64,000 nt of DNA from positions 29,197,029 through 29,261,028 of the forward strand of contig OX467083.1 of NCBI GenBank assembly GCA_950106755.1. The letters are read 5' to 3'. The position numbers and the translations under genes were made by a program. The notes beneath the pieces were generated by a model that was not told where the DNA came from, did no database searches, and saw only the letters and a program-made list of their open reading frames with translations. Shown piece by piece: positions 23,457-32,417 of this stretch. Source of the stretch: Climacium dendroides. Taxonomy: Eukaryota; Streptophyta; Bryopsida; Hypnales; Climaciaceae. Every line of letters starts with the position of its first letter. Position 1 is the first letter of the stretch.

Positions 23457-24663
23457 ATGAGTCGACTGTGTTGTTGCTTCGGACCTAGCAAAGTGAATGA
23501 TGGTGCTGACAACGTGACGAAAGAAAATCAGACTACGGAGAAAATTAAGTCATTAAAAAACGTGAAAGAGGACGCGAAGAGGGACAAGCAAAACCAGAGT
23601 CCTGTTTTAGTGGAACTTTTCACTTCACAAGGATGCAGTTCGTGTCCACCGGCGGATCTTGAATTTGCGAGACTCGGCCAAGGACTGGCTAGAGATGTAG
23701 TCGGGGACATCCCTGTCATAACGCTGGCGTATCATGTAGACTATTGGAACCATCTCGGCTGGCGGGATCCATTTGCCAGTTCTGCATGGACCTTGAGGCA
23801 GAAAGCGTATGGGGAAGCTCTTCAGCAAGATACAATTTACACTCCTGAAATTGTTGTACAAGGATGTGCACATGCTGTAGGCGATAAGGTGGAGAGTTTT
23901 GCTGGTTTGATAAAGGACGCATCAAGGTTTCCTAGTCCAGATGTGCTGGTACGTTTCACCGGGTGGCCTTTTTTGTAATTGCGCACTCAAAAGACCATGG
24001 ACTTTTCAAGCAGGTCTTACAATTGGAATATATTTGGTGTTAGAGGATTTCTGGCTGCAGATGTTGTGTGCGTGGCATAGTTTCGGTCTTTTTTCTAAGT
24101 TCGTTGCTAGGTTTGAAGAAGCCGTATAGTGTGCTGTTTCATATTGTTCATGTTCCTCTCCAGAATTTTCCCCGCAGTATTTCTCTGTCAAAGTAGAGTC
24201 CTCTCTTGTATTTACAAGGTTTCGTTCATTTTTCGTGCAGGATGCCAGTTATGAACTCCCATTTACATCAACGTTGCAAGTTTCTCTCGCTTTATCTTAC
24301 AGAAAAAGGGTGGAAAAGCAGGGGTTAGATGTTATGGTAGCCATTTACCAGAACGGGGAGGTCACTGATTGTATAGCAGGAGAAAACCGAGGAAAACTTC
24401 TTACAAACGAGTTTGTTGTAAGGGGCTTAGAGAAGGCTTGTACACTCCGAGACTGGCCAGCGAAGAAGACAATCAAAGGACAAGTGCGCTTTATTTTGTG
24501 GGACGGTTTCGTCAGGGTCAAGTGTGGCCTTGTCGTCTTCCTTCAAAATCCAATTACGTTGGAGATTCATGGTGCCGAGCTTGTGGAACTACCTGACTCT
24601 ATTGACACGATGGTACCCAAAGAAGACGTTGAAGAATTTACCACCGAAGACCTCTTCACTTAA
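23457..24663 (+). CDS. DUF1223 domain protein (thioredoxin-fold-like), two exons
   Basis: Exons 23457-23948 and 24241-24663 (stop TAA) join in phase 0 across a 292-bp GT..AG intron, giving 304 aa. The start is the first ATG, preceded by non-coding leader, and opens MSRLCCCFG, a Cys-rich N-terminus that could be lipid-modified. A basic, charged segment (about 15-46) precedes the domain. Residues about 50-70 carry the family hallmark VELFTSQGCSSCPPAD, with a CxxC-type Cys pair; then come a YHVDYWNHLGWRDPF block and a YTPEIVVQG block. DUF1223 is common in bacteria, where its role is not settled, and sporadic in plants. No signal peptide or transmembrane segment is evident. The C-terminus (EEFTTEDLF) is acidic. 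The assignment is by motif recognition; the function is unknown. Confidence 0.88.
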
Positions 24664-25473
24664 TACGCTTGCGAATCGGCATTTGTTTGTTGTTTGGAAT
24701 TAGACATGTACGATCTGCTGTGTCCAATCGGCCTGGCACTGTTGCAGTAGATTACTTCAATCAGTGACACCTACAATGCTGCAGCAGGATTCAATGTCCA
24801 GAGCGCTCAAGTTCTGAGACTGGATTAGGTTTAGATATGGAAACAGTAAGATCTTTTGACGGCGAGCAATTTTCTTGGAGCAGAGGCGCGATTCGTCGCA
24901 GTGCATAATGCCTTTGATCTGATTGTAGCAAGTGGCATGTCAAGGAAGATGCTTGACTCGGGTATCCATCCTTCTCTGTCTTGTGTGGAGAGCGCGCATT
25001 ATTCACCTTGATTCACCCAAACAGCAAACAGCTTGAAGAATATCTTCGCAGCTAGCAATCGTACCAGAAGAATTTCAGGTAATCCAAGGATTCTTTGATT
25101 TGGAAGCAGGCTGCTTGCCGAAGGACTCCGTGCTGTGATTTTGTGAGTGTAGTGTGTCGAGTGCTTTCATCAATTTGTTTCCAGTACAGTTTAGAGTTCC
25201 TATATATGTGCAGGATCAACCTGACAATTCTTGGCCAGGGCGTTCAATTGTTTGCACGTGTGAGTTAGGCCACATGTACAGTACATAATTTTCATAAACG
25301 TCAGCTCCAGCTGACGAAGGTAGTTTGTGCTTCGTACCTTTACTTCGAGTGGACTGCATGAATGCCTGATTAATATCCCTTCGTTGACAATCAGCGATCT
25401 TGGAACTACAGTTAACATGCACTACAGTTTTAACAATTGAATGAGTAAGTTTAGCCCTGATGGTGGCTTTTAT
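24664..25473. other. 3' flank of the DUF1223 gene
   Basis: Moderately GC-balanced non-coding sequence, presumably 3' UTR and downstream DNA. No open frame here looks real and no RNA gene was recognised. Confidence 0.5.
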
Positions 25474-25751
25474 GTAGGAGGTCCATAAAGCACCCACTTG
25501 AGAGCTGATAGTTAATTTGGGGAGGTTAGATTTTCTTGAAATATTTTTCAGTAAATTTTCCTTGAAAGAAAAGTGGAATTGACTTTTGTGAAATTAGTTG
25601 TGAATTTTTTAAGTTGGAAGGTAGTAGTCACTAAATGCATCCACCGCATGAAATGTACACTATTTGTACATTATTGGTGTGATGAGAAAGCATAATGTAT
25701 CTTTGTCTTAGAGGATGCATTTAGAGCTTGAGCCCTTTATGGACCTCCTAC
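25474..25751. mobile_element. 278-bp MITE of the GTAGGAGGTCC family
   Basis: The 17-bp perfect terminal inverted repeats are GTAGGAGGTCCATAAAG (25474-25490) and its complement (25735-25751). The flanking direct repeats are TTTAT (25469-25473 and 25752-25756). It has no coding capacity. The superfamily was not assigned: the 5-bp duplication and ends do not fit a textbook class, and TTTAT also occurs inside the TIR, so the TSD may be coincidence. Confidence 0.8.
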
Positions 25752-26049
25752 TTTATTAGCTGCAATTTTGTGGTGGGGTAGGTGTATAGGATATATGTTA
25801 CATAGAATTGTACAAAACATTAAAAGGTTCCAATAGATTACTACAAAAGAAAGACATTTTGGATTGGTAATACTAATTATAAACCTTCATTTTTAATGTC
25901 ATTCATTCTAAATGTTATGTATACTAATTGTTAATGAGATATATGTAGGTTCATAATTAAATGTTTATGAATAGTGTGATTTATATATTTGTAGAGGTTT
26001 TCGAAAGGAGGGATAATAATTGAATGAATAGTGTTAAATTTAATTAACC

Positions 26050-26545
26050 CTTGAAGCCTTGAGGCATGATTTCAAATAATTTTTCACTTTGGGGCACGTC
26101 TTTTCCATTGTAATATTTGTTGGATTCTTATGAAATTTTTACTAAATGTGTGTTTCAGTACTACTTTGATGCCTAGAAAATTTCAGACCAATCCAAATTG
26201 CAGTTAAAAAGTTAATTGCAATGTCAAAGGTTTTTAAGTCAAAATCATATCCTCGAATACCTTTCAACTTTGGGGATTATGTTAATAAACTTGTTATCTA
26301 TAAAAAAATTCAGCCTAATTCCACCTATCTATTATAATTGCCCAGGACTATCCATTATTCAAAAAAATGTCTTCTTGAAGAATAATTTTTTAAATACAAT
26401 TTGGATTAGTTTGAAATTTTCTAGGCATCAAGTTAGCATTGAAACATACTTCTAATAAAAATAAAACAAGAATTTAACAAATATTACATTAGAAAGGACC
26501 TACCCAAAAGTAGAAAATGGCTTGAAATCATTCCTCAAGGCCATT
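26050..26545. mobile_element. Fold-back-like element with long diverged inverted repeats
   Basis: Arms of about 150 bp (about 26055-26205 and 26395-26545) are inverted relatives. Shared blocks are 'ccttgaggcatgatttcaa', 'tgtaatatttgtt', 'ttgatgcctagaaaatttca' and 'aatccaaattg'. The loop is about 190 bp. Exact ends and target duplication were not found. It could be a Mutator-like or fold-back MITE. Confidence 0.65.
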
Positions 26546-27318
26546 TATGGATTAAGGAGTGATGAATCTTGGTACCTTGTATATGATTTTTAAGATTGTT
26601 GTAACAACTTTGGTTCAAAATGTGATTCCAATAACATATAGTCATTGTTCAATCACATGTGTATACAATATCAAATACTATTTGTAGACATTGGAATGTA
26701 TTGCTCAAGTGGGCACTTCAAAATGTGCCACTAACCCAAACTACCATCATCATTCTATGCATATCTCCAAAATCAAATGTATCTATACACAAGCCAAACT
26801 AATTTCCAAATTCCTACAAAAAAAACTTTGACCCTTCATAATTTTGCATACGGTTATCAAATGTCACTTTCTTTTGTACATTGGAACCTTCATTACAAAA
26901 AATTTGAATTGTGAGTTTGCATGGTAGCAATGCAATTACAGCAAAAAAAATTATTTAATTTTTTTGATGTGGCACTACTAGTGCCATGTTAGATTGGCAA
27001 TTTCAAAAATATTTTTTAATTTTTAATTTCTTTTTTGGAATTTTATTTTTAAAAAATTTCCTATATTTGCACCACGGCCAAAAGTCAAACTACCTTTTAT
27101 AGGGTTCAGATTTTTACTAATGCTTTCACTTCTCAACAAGAAAATAAGAAAATTTGACTAGTCTAATAATGGAACTAGACACAATAGCTAAAAGCGGTGA
27201 TTGGGGGGATGTCCACTTTATAAAGCATGATGATAAAGAAGTGAAAGTATATGCAATTGAGACAATATGATCTCTCATTCTCTAAAGTATTAATAGTGAA
27301 CTCAAGAGAAATGTCTCC

Positions 27319-29568
27319 TGTGAGTTAGGTTTTGGCCTATTTGACAAAAACCCAAGTATAATGGTTTCTAAGGGTAATTCCCGTGGGAAAGGTCAATAAG
27401 TCTAATAGTTTGTGACTAAGGTCACTCGTTCCGTATTTTGGATATTTATTACGTTGGTTTTGGGACTAATAAAAGAAAACCCAGGGCTAAACACTCTTTA
27501 TGTCAATTTGTCTTCAGTCCATATTTCCAATGCTATATATAAGATAGACCTTATGGTATGACGTCCCAGTCCTGACTAATGTGTGGCTTAGGTCAAATCC
27601 TCATGTCAATTCGTTCTTGAAGGTGTATGTCAATTGGACAATGCATGCCCTAGCCACTTAAATGCGTACTTATTATATTTATTTATATTTATAGAATTCA
27701 GATTTTATTTATTTTATTTCTTTAGGAATTATCCATTCCCCTTGATTGTTGATTGGATAATGTCTAATTTTCTTTATTTAAAATTCAACAAGAGGTTGGA
27801 AAACATTCCTGGGCTTGAATTTTTATCTTCGCGTTCAGCCTACTTTTAATTCCTTTGTGGAATTCACGTAACAAGTCAATTGGACCAAACCCACTATTAA
27901 TTTAAACTAAGACAAATAGACCTATCTCCATGGATATGCAAATCTTAATTAAAGAATTTCCAATTGACTTTATCTAACTTGATAGATGTTTTCTGATATG
28001 ACACTTAAACTTAACTATCAGCTTTGCAAATTTTTAGTCTATTATATGTCTAATAAATCTCAATGCATCAATTAAACTCCAAACTTACAATTAAATTCTT
28101 TAACTGACAATTAGACTCACCCAATGATTCCGGCCATACATTTGGTTTCAGCATTATCAATTTGACTTTGGACATGCGGTGCGACAGGTTTCCCAACTAC
28201 ATACATCAAATTGACTCTATGCAATTTTTATCAATGAATAATCACAGACAATTAAACTATTGCAGCTACTACCCAGTCTATTAGATAATTTCTTCAATAT
28301 TCACAGATTTCACTCACGGTCTAGTAGGCATTATTTACTTATTTAAATTGACTTAAGCTCACTTGTTAGCTTCTATTTGCTAAATTCAGTCGACTGAACA
28401 TACAGCCACAGTTATAGTCAATTAGACCATGCTGATTTCACTAATCTCCTGTGATCAACTTGACATGGGAATTATTAAAACTAAGCCTTTCTTCTGGATT
28501 GTGAATTCACTTAATCTAAGATACTTGTTCCAATAATCAACTGGTCTGCTTCAATAAACATGAAGACTAGACACAAAATTAATCCATTCACTTTCTTAGG
28601 TCTCACAAACAATTCAGGAATTATATAATTCAATTCACAATTGCAGATTTTAATCCATTAGACATATCACAATTCATTTGGTACTTCCCAGCACAAACTC
28701 AACCTTATTCTCTAACCAACTGGACATACAATTTCCCAAGGCAATTTCATAACACCATTTTGTATTTATCAAGTAGTTAAATAGACTGATGGACTTCTCA
28801 GTTATATTTTATCAACACAATCAAATTGACCAGGTTACAAATTTGCCTTGAATCAAACTGCATACATAATTCACTCGATTTCATACCACTTCATTCGTGA
28901 CAATTAGACCATCTCACTTTACAGATTCAACTCGGCTACTCAGTCAAATGGATGGTAATTACCTCCACAATTAACTCTCACTCATTCACACTGGATCAAC
29001 TAGACAAGCATGCACAATGGCAATTAGACAATTTCCCACAATTAATACAATTCAGCAAATTAATCAACAATAAACACTTACACATATAAGAACAACACGA
29101 TCCAGTTGACAATGCTTCAATTGCAAATGCTGATTTCGACAGCTTACTCGACCTCGTCCACTTCGCAGGCAATTTGACTTCAAGCAATTATAATTCACAC
29201 AAAGCTCCAACTGAGCGTAAACAAAGGCCAATAGACGATATTGAAAATTTACAATTTTATTCACAATTTGAAAATGAGTTTGCTTTGAGCCATACCACCT
29301 GTATGGACTGAAATCTAATCTAATAGACCTTTGGACATATAGTCCCAAAAATGGGAAGAAAACTCTTCCCAACCGAGACGACTATCTATTTGACTTTTGG
29401 AAAAATCGAAAAAAAACTAGACTCTTCAATTTCACTTGGACACCTTTTCCATTCTCATTCAATATTTACACATCTAATGGACATACAAATGGAAATAGAG
29501 TCTAATAGTCACTGCATTTACACTCAAAAGCCAACTTGACTGAAAGTTTAAAAAAATTGGAGTTCACA
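27319..29568 (-). repeat. 3' LTR (left)
   Basis: Same length as the other LTR. It has a TATA-like core at 27535-27542 and an AATAAA signal (minus strand) at 27450-27445. Transcription would start near 27505 and polyadenylate near 27430 if these are used. It is dense in the short motif TNGAC on the plus strand. Confidence 0.96.
27445..27542 (-). promoter_or_regulatory. LTR core promoter and polyadenylation signal
   Basis: TATATATA (27535-27542) and, 85 nt downstream on the minus strand, AATAAA. The spacing suits a short R region. The 5' LTR has the same sequences at +15881. Inferred from motifs only. Confidence 0.5.
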
Positions 29569-29584
29569 TAGCCCCTCACTTTAG
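29569..29584 (-). promoter_or_regulatory. Polypurine tract before the 3' LTR
   Basis: The minus strand reads AAAGTGAGGGGCTA directly before the LTR's TGTGAACT. The purine run is AAAGTGAGGGG; the last bases are mixed. This is the expected site of plus-strand priming. Confidence 0.6.
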
Positions 29585-29600
29585 CTGATTGACGCCCTCG

Positions 29601-30383
29601 TCAATCGTATCTGATTCGCTTATTGCGGTCCCGCTCAGCACGCTCTCGCTCCCGCTTCTTCAACTTGTCACACGCCTTGGCAATCTGATCATCCCGGGCT
29701 AGTAGACTTGGGTTGTGGGTCCGCTGGTACTTCATCCAGTTGTTGATCGCCATATTCCTCGTAGTGTTGAATTCGTTTATTAGACTGAGGTGTGGACCGT
29801 TGAGAAAGTGCATGATGCACATAATCTCCAATAGTCTGTGCCAATGAGCACTCTGATACTGCAACTTTGCCAGAATGTGGAGCTCCGGTCGCAGGTGGTC
29901 AAATTGATTAATATTGATGATGACCTTGAACTCCCGGCACATATGTTGAAGAAAATCGCAGAAGATTGCTGCCCGAAAACAAACTGGATCGGTATGCGTG
30001 ATATGAACCTCGTGGAAGGCTTGGTATGCATCTGCGCATTCCTCCGGGGTGTCAAATTGACCTGCAATCCGCGGCCAATTGTACTCCACAGAATCCAAAG
30101 TCGCTGTGGGCTTCCACTTGTGCCTGCATGGGCAATCACAAAATTGTCCATTTGTCGCTACCGCAGGTAGAGGATCATTTGACCAAGTTTTTGAATCCTC
30201 CTTGTATTGCAGATCCCACGGCACATCTTCGATCACTGAATCGCCATAATCCTGCACAATCCATCGCATGGCGTCCCAGGTTGGCACTGGCTTTTCCTTA
30301 GCCATATCATCGTACATCACGAAATATCGGCCTAAATAGTATCTGGTCACAGCGCTCCCTTGAACTGGGGTCGAAATCTTCAT
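29601..30383 (-). CDS. ORF-E: C-terminal part of the 3' accessory frame
   Basis: 260 aa. It begins with an ATG immediately after the TGA that ends ORF-D (TGTTGAATGAAG, minus strand), in the same frame, and ends about 30 nt before the 3' LTR. It has a Cys/His cluster (CDCPCRH, residues about 83-89), several Trp residues, and a basic C-terminus (KKRERERAERDRNKR). No family is recognised. It could be reinitiated after the stop, made by readthrough, or dead. Confidence 0.55.
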   Translation of the reverse strand: MKISTPVQGSAVTRYYLGRYFVMYDDMAKEKPVPTWDAMRWIVQDYGDSVIEDVPWDLQYKEDSKTWSNDPLPAVATNGQFCDCPCRHKWKPTATLDSVEYNWPRIAGQFDTPEECADAYQAFHEVHITHTDPVCFRAAIFCDFLQHMCREFKVIININQFDHLRPELHILAKLQYQSAHWHRLLEIMCIMHFLNGPHLSLINEFNTTRNMAINNWMKYQRTHNPSLLARDDQIAKACDKLKKRERERAERDRNKRIRYD

Positions 30384-31004
30384 TCAACACGGTGGTTTAT
30401 ACTTAAGTGGCGGCAAGGTGATTAGACATGTTAACTTGGTGTTGGGCATCGTGAATCCAGTTCTTATCAACTCGTCCGTATGTCGCTGGAGTCTTTCGAA
30501 AGTCGACTGGATCGCAAACGCATAATGGCTGTTGGTAAACTCGCCACGTTGCGCCACCGCTTCTCGTGCCAGACAATTTGACAGTACCGCATGAACTCGT
30601 GCCACCGTGCTAGCCTCCGTGGGTTTGAGCAACATCTGTAATCTTAACATCTCCTTCCTCCATTTAGCTGCAACATCTTTGTCAAGTAGAGCTGTCTGCA
30701 GTTGCTCCGAGTGATCCTCGATCCTCAGCTTTTGATTCGGCGTGTAGCTGAAGTCCACTTGACGACGCTGTCGGAGCTGGTCCTCCAAAGTCAAGTAGTA
30801 AAACAGCGCTCGAGTTGCCAAATCGACAATGGGATGCAACAGCTTTGTCCAATCTTCCAACTGCAGGTCTCCACGCACGATCATCTCGCAAACTAAATTG
30901 TGCATGTTCGGGAATTGGGCCGCCAGCTCCCAAACATCGTCAAATTGATCTGCACTGAGTATCTCCCCGCGCTCCAAGTTACAAATACTGAGGAGGACAT
31001 CGCT
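30384..31004 (-). pseudogene. ORF-D: continuation of ORF-C frame after TAG
   Basis: In frame with ORF-C, about 207 codons from the TAG to a TGA at 30384-30386. There is no ATG near its start; the first is about 33 codons in. It is therefore probably the middle of a longer protein rather than a separate gene. It is helical-looking and rich in Leu and Glu (ELAAQFPNMHNLVCEMIV; LRLQMLLKPTEASTVARVH). No family is recognised. Confidence 0.55.
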
Positions 31005-32417
31005 CTACAAACCATAACTGCGAAATAGTGAAAATGTTGGAGCTGATTCTGCTTGGTGCCTCCACAAGGCAGTCTGGAGTCGCTGGAGCTCGCTGTCTTC
31101 TCTCTCCTTTTCTTCTTGCAGCTCCTCATTTGATTGGACAAGTTGTCTGAGATCCTCCTCTAACGATTTGACCCTTTCTGCAAAGGCATCTGGACTTGGT
31201 GCTGGTACCGCTGGCGTCAATGGGAGAGCATGGTCAGTTAGTTCAATTTGACTCAACCGGGACTGGGCAAGTCGATGCGCATCTTGGAGTTGATCAAACT
31301 TCATCTGCAGCTTCTCTTTGTCCTTCCGGTAGATGGTTACCTCGCTCCTCAAGTCCTTCAGAGTTTTTGACGATTCGACGAGAGAATGCACCATATTGAC
31401 CCGCTCATGCTCCTTTTTATCGCTCTCCTCCTGCAACTTCCGATGGGCTAGATTCAACTTGTCTTTTTCCGCTGTGAGCTTCTGTACAAGCACTTGATAA
31501 GTTGACTCAGCCTCCTTTAGTTCCTGAATCTCCCTACGTAATACCGCATTCTCGGCTAGTAGATTATTGCTTCGAACCCCTTGCTCACTACTCATAGTTG
31601 ACTTGATACTTGGAGATGTTCGAGGAGCCGACAATTTGATCTTCTTCCGCGGGCTCTTGGTCTTCAATTCGACCTCCTTCGAAGTTTGACCTCGCGCCTG
31701 CTCCATCGGTCCACTCGCCGATAAAGGCTCTGGCGCCATCGGGCTAATCGATTGAGCATAGTACGCTCCCATGCATAGTGCCGAAATCCAGGTGGCGGAT
31801 ACCAAGTTGAGTGGATTCCGATTTTTCTTCACTTGTAACTCCAACTTGATTCTCTGGTACACCATCGTGCTCCAGTCGATTTGACATCCCCTCCAAGCTG
31901 CTAAACAGGCCACCAACGACTCATCTTCCGCCATCTCAGCCTGGGTGGTCAAGAAAAGGCGTTGATTCAAGTAGACTGCCCAAACTGCCAATTCATGGGT
32001 GACAATGGACATCAATGGCCAGCCCATAAGCTTCCTCATTCCTTCTCCCTTTACTCCAAAAAGTTCTGTCTTGTCTGTTGGGGTTAGCGGAGACAAGTCG
32101 TCTAATTTGACTCCACTACTCGGGATTTGGAGAACCTGTGACACGGAGTGGGAACTCAACGTGACCACAGTACTGTTGATCGTCACTTCATCCTGCTTAC
32201 CAAATTGACTTGACTCCACGAATTGGCGGACCAAGTTCATATCTGGATTAAGCCAAGTCGAATTGACGAAATCCCACAATTTAGCTTGTTCCAGCGTCTC
32301 CTTCAGCCACTGGTACTTCTCCAAAACCTCTGCCTCCAATTTGTAAAGCGGTACAGGATTGATCTTTAGATCCTTGGGCTTTCGCCCCATCTTTGGAGTT
32401 TGCTTCGCCTTCGGCAT
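31005..32417 (-). CDS. ORF-C: accessory 3' ORF, globular N-terminus plus coiled coil
   Basis: 470 aa from a true ATG. A basic start (MPKAKQTPKMGRKPK) leads to a globular region, about 30-215, with NLVRQFVESSQF and a VSQVLQIP segment. This recalls the 'putative plant transposon protein' domain carried by Athila-type and other plant elements, an identification I hold loosely. Residues about 290-460 are a heptad-like Glu/Lys/Leu/Gln-rich coiled coil. It ends at TAG (31005-31007), after which the same frame stays open. No signal peptide or transmembrane segment is seen, so it does not look like an envelope. Confidence 0.65.
   Translation of the reverse strand: MPKAKQTPKMGRKPKDLKINPVPLYKLEAEVLEKYQWLKETLEQAKLWDFVNSTWLNPDMNLVRQFVESSQFGKQDEVTINSTVVTLSSHSVSQVLQIPSSGVKLDDLSPLTPTDKTELFGVKGEGMRKLMGWPLMSIVTHELAVWAVYLNQRLFLTTQAEMAEDESLVACLAAWRGCQIDWSTMVYQRIKLELQVKKNRNPLNLVSATWISALCMGAYYAQSISPMAPEPLSASGPMEQARGQTSKEVELKTKSPRKKIKLSAPRTSPSIKSTMSSEQGVRSNNLLAENAVLRREIQELKEAESTYQVLVQKLTAEKDKLNLAHRKLQEESDKKEHERVNMVHSLVESSKTLKDLRSEVTIYRKDKEKLQMKFDQLQDAHRLAQSRLSQIELTDHALPLTPAVPAPSPDAFAERVKSLEEDLRQLVQSNEELQEEKEREDSELQRLQTALWRHQAESAPTFSLFRSYGL

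Noticed and set aside
26970..26986. Palindrome TGGCACTACTAGTGCCA
   Set aside because: Isolated 17-bp symmetry; flanks show only AT-rich similarity, so no element could be defined.
27634..27849. 71-72-codon frames within the LTRs, repeated at 43515
   Set aside because: Duplicated only because the LTRs are; no domain, AT-rich composition.
29601..32417. Envelope-like gene of an endogenous retrovirus type
   Set aside because: No signal peptide, transmembrane segment or fusion-like region is visible; the protein looks coiled-coil and soluble.
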